From NCBI GenBank assembly GCA_017560305.1, contig JAFYOF010000111.1, positions 1-13,198 on the forward strand: a stretch of DNA of 13,198 nt, read 5' to 3'. The stretch is from Alistipes sp. Its GTDB lineage: Bacteria > Bacteroidota > Bacteroidia > Bacteroidales > Rikenellaceae. The translations under genes and the position numbers were made by a program. Of this stretch, positions 7,492 through 13,198 are shown one piece after another; the stretch's first letter is position 1, and the number at the start of each line of letters is the position of its first letter. The notes below the pieces were generated by a model that worked only from the letters and a program-made list of their open reading frames with translations, was not told the origin of the DNA and did no database searches.

Positions 7492-7521
7492 TGTTTCAAT
7501 AAATTTAAGTTTTACAATTAG

Positions 7522-8289
7522 TTAATTTTCAATTTCATACACTTCTGCATCATACTGCACATCACTCAGAAACAAGCCTTGGGCCGGTGCGCCAGCGCTC
7601 GCAAGCGAGAGGTCGCAACTGTGCAATATGCGCTCAAACTCCTCAACCGAATAACGGCCACGACCCACATCCACCAGCGTACCGACAATGGCACGAATCA
7701 TATTGCGCAGAAAGCGGTCGGCACGGATAGTGAAGATGAGCAAATCCTCATCATCGGCATCGCGACGCCACTCAGCCTTTACAACGCGACAGATGTTGGT
7801 CTTATTGTTTGAATTGAGCTTGGCAAAAGTAGTAAAATCATCCCACACAAGCAAACTCTCCGCCGCTTTATTCATCTTTTCCACATCCAAAGCGACATAA
7901 TACTGCCACGCGGAGTATCGGCGGAATGGGTTTTTGCGCTGCGAGATGTAGTAGGTATACTCCCTCTCGCGGGCATCAAAACGGGCGTGGGCGTCATCCT
8001 TCACTCGCTTCACACACTTTACCGCTATATCGTGCGGGAGAATGAGATTCAACTTATAGGCCAGCTGCTTGGGGTCGGCTATAGGCTCAGCAACATCGAA
8101 GTGAGCCACATAGAATGAGGCATTGACACCCGTGTCGGTACGGCCTGCGCCCACAACCTCAATCTCGCTACGCAGTAGGGTAGAGAGAGCCTTCTCCAAT
8201 GCCTGCTGGACAGTAGGAGCATCGGGCTGACGCTGCCAGCCGCAATAGGCGGCACCATCGTAAGAGAGTTCTATGAAATATCTCGCCAT
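7522..8289 (-). CDS. truA: tRNA pseudouridine synthase A
   Basis: This 255-aa protein is the normal length for TruA, which converts uridines 38-40 in the anticodon stem-loop of many tRNAs to pseudouridine. The N-terminal motif YFIELSYDGAAYCGWQRQ is typical. The catalytic aspartate is D52 in GAGRTDTGVNA. Further family blocks are the DDFTTFAK segment, where F and K are usual, and FLRNMIRAIVGTLVDVGRG near the C-terminus. The start at 8289 gives the canonical M-x-R-Y/F start. It begins 2 nt after the stop of the beta-helix gene, so the two are almost certainly co-transcribed and perhaps translationally coupled. Assignment is firm. Confidence 0.96.
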   Translation of the reverse strand: MARYFIELSYDGAAYCGWQRQPDAPTVQQALEKALSTLLRSEIEVVGAGRTDTGVNASFYVAHFDVAEPIADPKQLAYKLNLILPHDIAVKCVKRVKDDAHARFDAREREYTYYISQRKNPFRRYSAWQYYVALDVEKMNKAAESLLVWDDFTTFAKLNSNNKTNICRVVKAEWRRDADDEDLLIFTIRADRFLRNMIRAIVGTLVDVGRGRYSVEEFERILHSCDLSLASAGAPAQGLFLSDVQYDAEVYEIEN

Positions 8290-8291
8290 CG

Positions 8292-9344
8292 TTATCGCAT
8301 ATATTGGAAGTGAGTCTGCGTAGTGATGAAGTTCTCGTCACCCACATGGAGGTTGAAGAAGCGACCCTGACCGCCAGGTTGGGCAACCTCCAGAATTCTG
8401 TTCTCCTTGGTTGCGTTGTGTGCGCCAAAGCCGACATTCAGGTTCATCACATCAGAATTGAATGCGCCCGTAGAGAGGAATGCAGTATGCTTCTCGCCAC
8501 GCTTTGAGTACCAGTAGGCGAAGCAGTTGCTGTAAAGGTTTCTACCGCCGGTAGACTTGAACGCAATAGAGAACTCGTCGCTATAGCAGAAGTCATACTG
8601 ATTGTCGAAGCGCTCATCGAGGAAGCCGATGCTGGTATGGTAATTCTCGTTCTGACCGTAGTAGAGAGGGTGGATATTGCGCAATGAGTTAGCGCCCGAG
8701 CGGATGATAAAGCCGATGTGGCAGCCCGCAATACGCATATTGGTGAAGGTGTTGTCGTGACCCTCAACCAGCACACCCACACACTTTTCGTTGAATGCAC
8801 CGACGATATTCACGCCCGAGATATCAGAGTCAGAAGAGCCGCTGTTTGCGCCGTGCTTGACATAGATTCCCATCACAACGCCCTTGATTGAGACATTGCG
8901 GATAACGGTCTCACGACCGCTGTCAATCGAGACGCCCTTTGCCACGCCGCTGCCATCGATAATACCGCCCGAGAGGTAGTAGTTGCTGCCAGGGATGCGG
9001 ATGTCATTATAGGGGTCTTTACCGCCCAAGCGAACCATAGCCTCCTCGTCACTCCAGCCCTCCATCGCCTTGATTGTGGCATAGTTAGAGAGTTCCAGCG
9101 ACACGCTCTTGCGAGGGTCGGCAGGGGTGCAGATAGGCTTTGAAATCATATAGACGCCATCGGGGAAGTAGATGGTGCGGTTGGGGTTCTCGTCGATAAT
9201 TTTCTGGATGATGTCGCTCACATCCTTCTTGCCGTTAGCCTTCACATAGTCGGTCACCACGACATAACCCTTCTGCTTTGCGCTCTGCGCCACCGCTGGC
9301 AACACCATTGCCACAGCCATCAACAAGCATAAAAATCGTTTCAT
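8292..9344 (-). CDS. Secreted right-handed beta-helix (pectate-lyase-3-like) protein
   Basis: The start at 9344 is chosen (350 aa) because it begins a standard signal peptide, MKRFLCLLMAVAMVLPAVAQ. An in-frame ATG 42 nt further upstream (9386) would put a polar stretch in front and lies beyond the likely promoter. The mature protein opens with GKKDVSDIIQKIIDENPNRT followed by IYFPDGVYMIS (58-68), the characteristic entry of Pectate_lyase_3 / GH28-like beta-helix proteins. Repeated short strands with small residues then follow (GGIIDGSG, NVSIKGVVMGIYV, DISGVNIVGAF, TNMRIAGCHIGFIIRSG), consistent with beta-helix coils. No established catalytic triad of polysaccharide lyases or GH28 is recognisable to me, so activity is unproven; a glycan-directed role is inferred. 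It is the first gene of the minus operon with truA and the PLDc_N gene. Confidence 0.78.
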   Translation of the reverse strand: MKRFLCLLMAVAMVLPAVAQSAKQKGYVVVTDYVKANGKKDVSDIIQKIIDENPNRTIYFPDGVYMISKPICTPADPRKSVSLELSNYATIKAMEGWSDEEAMVRLGGKDPYNDIRIPGSNYYLSGGIIDGSGVAKGVSIDSGRETVIRNVSIKGVVMGIYVKHGANSGSSDSDISGVNIVGAFNEKCVGVLVEGHDNTFTNMRIAGCHIGFIIRSGANSLRNIHPLYYGQNENYHTSIGFLDERFDNQYDFCYSDEFSIAFKSTGGRNLYSNCFAYWYSKRGEKHTAFLSTGAFNSDVMNLNVGFGAHNATKENRILEVAQPGGQGRFFNLHVGDENFITTQTHFQYMR

Positions 9345-9374
9345 AGTAGTCTTGTATTTAGGTTTAATTACATA

Positions 9375-9382
9375 CAAAGATA
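9375..9382 (-). promoter_or_regulatory. Bacteroidetes-type -7 element for the beta-helix-truA operon
   Basis: The minus strand reads TATCTTTG, an exact TAnnTTTG match, about 30 nt upstream of the ATG at 9344. The preceding GC makes a 10-mer, GCTATCTTTG, that recurs exactly in the opposite orientation at 9450-9459, in the dapB promoter. No clear TTTG -33 element is present on this strand, where the region is made of TTCAAAA repeats. Confidence 0.5.
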
Positions 9383-9389
9383 GCAATAA

Positions 9390-9417
9390 TTTTGGATTTT
9401 GAATTTTGAATTTTGAA
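9390..9417. repeat. Tandem heptamer repeat TTTTGAA in the divergent promoter region
   Basis: Three perfect tandem copies of TTTTGAA lie at 9397-9403, 9404-9410 and 9411-9417, preceded by one imperfect copy, TTTTGGA (9390-9396). Each unit carries a TTTG, the -33 element of Bacteroidetes promoters. The array sits between the divergent start signals of the beta-helix gene and dapB. Confidence 0.85.
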
Positions 9418-9425
9418 TTATTTAT

Positions 9426-9459
9426 TATCTTTGTGGGATATTAATCTGCGCTATCTTTG
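9426..9459 (+). promoter_or_regulatory. Probable overlapping tandem promoters for the dapB-lepB-yigZ-uvrA operon
   Basis: Two exact TATCTTTG -7 boxes occur at 9426-9433 and 9452-9459. The TTTG inside the first box (9430-9433) stands 18 nt before the second box and can serve as its -33 element. This gives the best match to TTTG-N19-TAnnTTTG, with an expected start near 9464 and a leader of about 20 nt before the ATG at 9485. The first box could itself use a TTTG of the upstream heptamer array; the unit at 9405-9408 gives 17-nt spacing. Confidence 0.6.
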
Positions 9460-9465
9460 ATAGCG
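9449..9465. promoter_or_regulatory. Palindrome centred on the -7 box of the dapB promoter (candidate operator or leader hairpin)
   Basis: CGCTATC (9449-9455) and GATAGCG (9459-9465) form a perfect 7-bp inverted repeat around a TTT centre and contain the complete -7 box TATCTTTG. If the proximal promoter is used, it is a DNA palindrome over the promoter and could be an operator. If the distal one is used, it becomes a hairpin in the dapB leader. Confidence 0.55.
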
Positions 9466-9484
9466 TGCAAAACAGTAGAAAATT

Positions 9485-10195
9485 ATGAAAGCAGCAATTA
9501 TTGGATATGGAAAGATGGGTCGCGAGATTGAGAAAATCTTAATCGACCGCGGTCACGAAGTAGCACTGATTATAGACCTTAACAACGCAGCAGACCTCAA
9601 CGCCGAGAACTTGGCGAACATTGATGTTGCGATTGAGTTCACAACGCCTTCAACGGCTTACAACAACATCCGCACCTGTCTGGAGTGTGGCGCAGCTGTG
9701 GTGAGCGGTACAACTGGCTGGACATCGCGTCTGGAGGAGTTGCAGACACTCTGCAAGGAGAAGGGTGGTGCTATGTTCTATGCATCGAACTACTCGCTCG
9801 GCGTAAACCTTATGTTCCGCCTCAACCGCGAGCTGGCACGACTCGTGAACAACTTCTCGGGTTATAAGCTCACAATGAGCGAGACTCACCACACCGAGAA
9901 GAAGGATTCACCAAGTGGCACAGCCGTGACTCTTGCCGAGGATGCTATCGCACGCCTTGACAACAAGAAGGGCTGGGTGAATGAGCCAACGGAGGATGAC
10001 TCGCTTATCGGTATTGAGTCGTTCCGCATCGGTATGAACCCAGGCGAGCACAGCGTGGTCTATACATCAGAGGATGATGTACTGGAGATTCGCCACTCAA
10101 TCAAGAACCGACGCACACTCGCTCTCGGCGCAGTGGTGGCGGCAGAGTTCCTGTGCGGCAAGAAGGGTGTTTACACAATGGATGATATGTTTTAA
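9485..10195 (+). CDS. dapB: 4-hydroxy-tetrahydrodipicolinate reductase
   Basis: This 236-aa protein is DapB, which reduces 4-hydroxy-tetrahydrodipicolinate with NAD(P)H in the diaminopimelate/lysine pathway and so feeds peptidoglycan synthesis. The N-terminal dinucleotide fold opens with IIGYGKMGREIE (5-16), then AIEFTTPSTAYNN and GTTGW (75-79). The substrate domain has the signature SETHHTEKKDSPSGTA: H135 and K139 align with the catalytic His159 and Lys163 of the E. coli enzyme, and SPSGTA binds substrate. It is shorter than the E. coli protein (273 aa), mainly through a compact nucleotide-binding half. It is the first gene of a plus-strand operon and lies 37 nt upstream of lepB. Next to lepB is a familiar neighbourhood for dapB in Bacteroidales (from memory). 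Assignment is firm. Confidence 0.95.
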   Translation: MKAAIIGYGKMGREIEKILIDRGHEVALIIDLNNAADLNAENLANIDVAIEFTTPSTAYNNIRTCLECGAAVVSGTTGWTSRLEELQTLCKEKGGAMFYASNYSLGVNLMFRLNRELARLVNNFSGYKLTMSETHHTEKKDSPSGTAVTLAEDAIARLDNKKGWVNEPTEDDSLIGIESFRIGMNPGEHSVVYTSEDDVLEIRHSIKNRRTLALGAVVAAEFLCGKKGVYTMDDMF

Positions 10196-10198
10196 TCG

Positions 10199-10226
10199 GT
10201 CGGCAAATTTCCGACAGAGCAAATTT
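10199..10226 (+). other. Small hairpin and direct repeat in the dapB-lepB gap
   Basis: In the 37-nt gap, GTCGG (10199-10203) and CCGAC (10211-10215) can form a 5-bp stem around a CAAATTT loop. The octamer GCAAATTT occurs twice (10203-10210 and 10219-10226). There is no T-tract after the stem, so it does not look like a terminator. It could affect mRNA processing or lepB translation, or mean nothing. Confidence 0.3.
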
Positions 10227-10232
10227 TAAGAA

Positions 10233-11579
10233 ATGAACAAGATAAAGGCATTTTTTGCAAATAAGTGGGTAGGCTTCACATTGGCGACAATACTCTATGT
10301 GTTGTGGTTTGTTGTGTGGGCTGGTGGATGGTGGATGATTTTTGGTGTGGCGGTGATTTACGACCTCTACATCTCAAAATTCTTCTACCGCTATGTATGG
10401 AGCAAGAACGAGGCGTTGTGCGAGAAGAGTGCGCTCTACCGCAGCGTCTATGAGTGGGTGAACGCCATCGTCTTTGCTACGGTGGTGGCTTCGCTGATTC
10501 ACATCTTCTTCTTCCAGATGTATGTCATCCCTTCATCTTCTATGGAGAAGACCCTTTTGGTGGGCGACTATCTTTATGTGAGCAAGGTGGCATACGGACC
10601 AAAGATGCCAAACACACCTGTGGCGTTCCCATTCGTGCACCACACAATGCCGCTGTCACAGACAAAGAAGTCATTCAGCGAGTGCATCAAGTTGCCATAC
10701 AAGCGCCTGAAGGGTCTGAGCGAGATTAAGCGCAATGATGTAGTGGTGTTCAACTTCCCTGCGGGAGATACCGTATTGCTGGAGAATCAGGCGGTGACAT
10801 ATTACGATGTATTGCGTGAGTACCAGACGCAGTTTGGCGCAGAGCAGGGTCGTAAGGCGTTGGAGCGCGACTACACAATCATCAGCCGCCCAGTGGACAA
10901 GCGCGAGAACTACATCAAGCGTTGCGTGGCGATGCCAGGTGATGAGATTCAGATTATTGATGGCGAGCTTATCGTGAACGGCAAGCCAGAGGAGATTATC
11001 CCCGAGAAGCAGTATTGCTACTCAATCCACACATCGTCACCATTGAGTGCCTACGCAATCGAGAAGATGGGCATCACCGAGATGTCGGGCAGCGGCACAC
11101 ATTATTTCTCGCCATTGACCGACGCGATGGTGGAGCAGTTTCTGAAGATGGACAATGTGATTAGCGTGACACGCTACACCGTGCAGGAGCAGTGCTTCCC
11201 AAACAGTCCGCTTTACACTTGGACTGCAGACAACTTCGGTCCGCTCACAATCCCAGCGAAGGGCACAACCGTGGAACTCACAACCGAGAATCTGCCTTTG
11301 TATGAGCGCATTATTGATGTCTACGAGGAGAATAACCTTGAGGTGAAGGGCGGCGAGATTTACATAAACGGCGAGAAGGCTACATCATACACATTCAAGA
11401 TGGACTATTACTGGATGATGGGCGACAACCGCCACAACTCTGCAGACTCACGCTACTGGGGCTTTGTACCCGAGGACCACATCGTGGGTAAGGCTTCGTT
11501 CATCTGGCTCTCGCTTGATGCGAACAAGAGTTTCCCAGAGAAGATTCGTTTCAACAGACTGTTTAACAAAATCCGATAG
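10233..11579 (+). CDS. lepB: Signal peptidase I, long Bacteroidetes-type
   Basis: This 448-aa inner-membrane serine protease removes signal peptides from exported proteins. Hydrophobic segments lie at ~14-49 (probably two helices) and ~77-97, placing the catalytic part in the periplasm. The catalytic Ser is S103 in VIPSSSMEKTLLVGD (box B). The general-base Lys is K229 in NYIKRCVAMPGDEI (box D). Box E, GDNRHNSADSRYWGFVPEDHIVGKA, is close to the C-terminus. It is much longer than E. coli LepB (324 aa). The extra residues lie between Ser and Lys (about 120-220) and between box D and box E (about 255-395), where no known catalytic motif is visible. Its stop codon is 6 nt before the yigZ start and in the same frame. 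Members of this window with signal peptides (the beta-helix, glycosidase-like and dipeptidase proteins) are potential clients. Confidence 0.93.
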   Translation: MNKIKAFFANKWVGFTLATILYVLWFVVWAGGWWMIFGVAVIYDLYISKFFYRYVWSKNEALCEKSALYRSVYEWVNAIVFATVVASLIHIFFFQMYVIPSSSMEKTLLVGDYLYVSKVAYGPKMPNTPVAFPFVHHTMPLSQTKKSFSECIKLPYKRLKGLSEIKRNDVVVFNFPAGDTVLLENQAVTYYDVLREYQTQFGAEQGRKALERDYTIISRPVDKRENYIKRCVAMPGDEIQIIDGELIVNGKPEEIIPEKQYCYSIHTSSPLSAYAIEKMGITEMSGSGTHYFSPLTDAMVEQFLKMDNVISVTRYTVQEQCFPNSPLYTWTADNFGPLTIPAKGTTVELTTENLPLYERIIDVYEENNLEVKGGEIYINGEKATSYTFKMDYYWMMGDNRHNSADSRYWGFVPEDHIVGKASFIWLSLDANKSFPEKIRFNRLFNKIR

Positions 11580-11585
11580 AGCATA

Positions 11586-12194
11586 GTGGCCGAGATTAAA
11601 GATAGTTATCTAACCATTGAGGGCAACGCCGAAGCAATCTTCAAGGAGAAGAGCAGCAAGTTCCTCTGCTATGCCTTCCATGTGGAGAGCGAGGAGGAGA
11701 TTGCAGCCTGTCTTGAGCCGTTGTACAAGCGTTACTACGACGCTACGCACCATTGCTATGCGTGGCGACTCGGTCCGTTTGGCGAGAAGTTCCGCGCAAA
11801 TGACGATGGCGAGCCTTCAAGCACAGCCGGCAAACCTATTTTAGGTCAGTTGCTCTCGCGCGAGATTACCAATTGTCTGATTGTCGTGGTGCGTTACTTT
11901 GGCGGCACGAAGTTGGGCGTCCCAGGACTCATAGCGGCCTACAAGGAGTCGGCGGCAGCGGTGCTGGACGAGGCGAAGGTGGTGGAGCGCACGGTGGATA
12001 AGCATATCTTTATCGAGTACCCATACATCGTGATGAACGATGTGATGCGCATCATCAAGGAGGAGCAACCCATCATCGAGGAGCAGATATTCGACAACCT
12101 CTGCTCTATGCGACTGGCGATGCGCCTAAGCAAGGCAGATATTCTGCTGGGCAGATTAAGAAAGGTAGAAGGGGCAACCGTAGAGGAGATTTAG
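11586..12194 (+). CDS. yigZ: YigZ/IMPACT family protein
   Basis: This 202-aa protein has the family layout: an N-terminal UPF0029/Impact domain followed by a small ferredoxin-like C-terminal domain (DUF1949-like). Signatures are KSSKFLCYAF (22-31), DATHHCYAWRLG (52-63), NDDGEPSSTAGKPIL (72-86) and VVRYFGGTKLGVPGL (101-115). The bacterial function is unsettled; the eukaryotic relative IMPACT acts on GCN2 signalling and translation control. The start must be downstream of the in-frame lepB stop (11577-11579). Only AGC ATA GTG follows, so GTG at 11586 is the best start. It gives the usual spacing to the first conserved block, and no ATG is available before that block. uvrA begins 3 nt after its TAG. 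Confidence 0.9.
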   Translation: MAEIKDSYLTIEGNAEAIFKEKSSKFLCYAFHVESEEEIAACLEPLYKRYYDATHHCYAWRLGPFGEKFRANDDGEPSSTAGKPILGQLLSREITNCLIVVVRYFGGTKLGVPGLIAAYKESAAAVLDEAKVVERTVDKHIFIEYPYIVMNDVMRIIKEEQPIIEEQIFDNLCSMRLAMRLSKADILLGRLRKVEGATVEEI

Positions 12195-12197
12195 AAG

Positions 12198-13198
12198 ATG
12201 TCACACGAAAACAAGATATACATCAAGGGTGCGAGGGTACACAACCTAAAGGGTGTGAGCCTCGAGATTCCACACAATACGCTCACCGTGGTAACAGGTC
12301 TGTCGGGCTCGGGAAAATCGACCCTCGCCTTTGACACAATCTTCGCCGAGGGTCAGCGCCGATATGTGGAGAGTCTCTCTTCGTATGCGCGTCAGTTTTT
12401 GGGCCGCGTGACAAAGCCCGATGTGGATTTGATTTCGGGCATCGCGCCAGCCATCGCCATCGAGCAGAAGGTGAACACACGCAACCCACGCTCGACGGTG
12501 GGCACATCGACCGAGATATATGACTATATGAAGTTGCTCTACGCCCGCGTGGGACACACCTTCTCGCCCGTATCGGGCAAGGAGGTGCGTTGCTATGGCG
12601 TGGATGATGTGGTGGGGTTCATAACCGAAAAGGGAATGGGCGAGAGGGTAGTAATCACCGCTCCGCTGCACCTGAAGTCGGGAGAGGGACTCATCGAAAA
12701 GTTGCTGCAACTCTTGAGCGATGGCTTTATGAGAGTGTGGATTGATGGCACGACTCTCACCTTTGAGGAGTTTATGCCGACAATCAACGATGCAACACGC
12801 GTAGAGGATATCCACATCGTGATTGACCGCCTGCGCATAGCAGAGGATGATGACACCTTGTTGCGTCTGCGTGACTCGGTATCGCGTGCGTTCAGTTATG
12901 GAGATGATGTATGCGAGGTGATTATCAACAGCGGCAAGCCACAGATATTCTCATCACGCTTTGAGGCTGATGGAATAGAGTTTGAGCAGCCTACGGAGCA
13001 CCTCTTCAGTTTCAACAACCCCATCGGAGCGTGCCCCGTGTGCGAGGGCTACGGCAAGATTACGGGCATTGACGAGGATTTGGTTATCCCCGACAAGAGC
13101 AAGACAATATACGAAGATGCGGTGGCCTGCTGGCGAGGCGCAACGATGAAGAAGTGGAAGGAGCAATTGATAAGCAACGCCTACCGCTTCGACTTCCC
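12198..13198 (+). CDS. uvrA: UvrABC system protein A, N-terminal third, truncated by window edge
   Basis: The frame starts at ATG 12198, 3 nt after the yigZ stop, and stays open to the end of the window: 333 codons of a protein usually over 900 aa. UvrA is the damage-recognising ABC-type ATPase dimer of nucleotide excision repair and loads UvrB. Visible features are: MSHENKIYIKGARVHNLKGV; the first Walker A, GLSGSGKS (34-41); AEGQRRYVESLSSYARQFL; PAIAIEQK; NPRSTVGTSTEIYDY; the UvrB-contacting signature-insertion region; VIDRL; and FSFNNPIGACPVCEGYG. The first zinc module has only its second Cys pair (C279, C282). The residues aligned with the first pair of E. coli (C253, C256) are FEAD (255-258). 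Identity is certain; everything after the first zinc module is outside the window. Confidence 0.97.
   Translation, partial: MSHENKIYIKGARVHNLKGVSLEIPHNTLTVVTGLSGSGKSTLAFDTIFAEGQRRYVESLSSYARQFLGRVTKPDVDLISGIAPAIAIEQKVNTRNPRSTVGTSTEIYDYMKLLYARVGHTFSPVSGKEVRCYGVDDVVGFITEKGMGERVVITAPLHLKSGEGLIEKLLQLLSDGFMRVWIDGTTLTFEEFMPTINDATRVEDIHIVIDRLRIAEDDDTLLRLRDSVSRAFSYGDDVCEVIINSGKPQIFSSRFEADGIEFEQPTEHLFSFNNPIGACPVCEGYGKITGIDEDLVIPDKSKTIYEDAVACWRGATMKKWKEQLISNAYRFDF

Noticed and set aside
7492..7521. Possible separate promoter before the PLDc_N gene
   Set aside because: The 30-nt A/T-rich gap has no TAnnTTTG match on the minus strand, so co-transcription with truA is the simpler reading.
9345..9386. Upstream in-frame ATG (9386) as start of the beta-helix protein
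   Set aside because: It would add a polar 14-residue extension before a complete signal peptide and would place the start upstream of the likely transcription start near 9371.
12246..12815. Minus-strand open frame of 189 codons at the right end
   Set aside because: It is antisense to uvrA, whose plus-strand frame from 12198 is uninterrupted to the window edge and has Walker A and the conserved UvrA blocks.
1..13198. Search for CRISPR repeats, transposases, IS ends, tRNA or rRNA, toxin-antitoxin or defence genes
   Set aside because: No spaced repeat array, no terminal inverted repeats with a transposase and no RNA-gene-like sequence were seen. All intergenic gaps are at most about 140 nt and contain only promoter, repeat and terminator signals.

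Overview
The window looks like chromosomal DNA from a member of the Bacteroidota, most likely order Bacteroidales (inference). Four observations support this. The HtpG and UvrA sequences carry features I associate with that phylum. Several intergenic regions contain TAnnTTTG, the -7 element of Bacteroidetes promoters, in place of a sigma-70 -10/-35 pair. Most genes lack a clear Shine-Dalgarno sequence. There are secreted carbohydrate-active-type proteins and a U34/C69 dipeptidase with lineage-typical N-termini. Gene density is very high, GC is moderate, and I see no mobile element, tRNA, rRNA or CRISPR. No non-coding stretch exceeds about 140 bases.

The layout is five transcription blocks that alternate in direction. 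(1) The 3' end of htpG (+) closes with a hairpin terminator. (2) A minus-strand three-gene operon, read from 4079 down to 650, encodes a secreted TIM-barrel glycosidase-like protein with a CBM9-like tail, a YggS/PLPBP protein and a metallophosphoesterase, with 11-nt gaps. (3) Divergent from it, a plus-strand pair encodes a secreted C69/U34 dipeptidase and dihydrolipoyl dehydrogenase (lpdA), ended by a bidirectional terminator. (4) A minus-strand operon, read from 9344 down to 7303, encodes a secreted beta-helix (pectate-lyase-like) protein, tRNA pseudouridine synthase TruA and a 62-aa PLDc_N-type membrane protein. (5) A plus-strand operon, from 9485 off the right edge, encodes DapB (lysine/DAP synthesis), signal peptidase I (LepB), a YigZ/IMPACT protein and UvrA (partial).

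The window is mainly housekeeping: protein folding, PLP homeostasis, 2-oxoacid metabolism, tRNA modification, diaminopimelate synthesis, protein export and nucleotide excision repair. Secreted hydrolase-type genes are interleaved as first genes of two minus-strand operons. I did not find a convincing novel defence, mobile or biosynthetic system. The observations most worth checking are: the dapB/beta-helix divergent promoter region, with a palindrome centred on a -7 box, repeated TATCTTTG copies and a heptamer tandem repeat; the unassigned glycosidase-like protein; the UvrA zinc module lacking its first Cys pair; and three consecutive genes (lepB, yigZ, uvrA) in one reading frame separated only by single TAG codons and a few bases.
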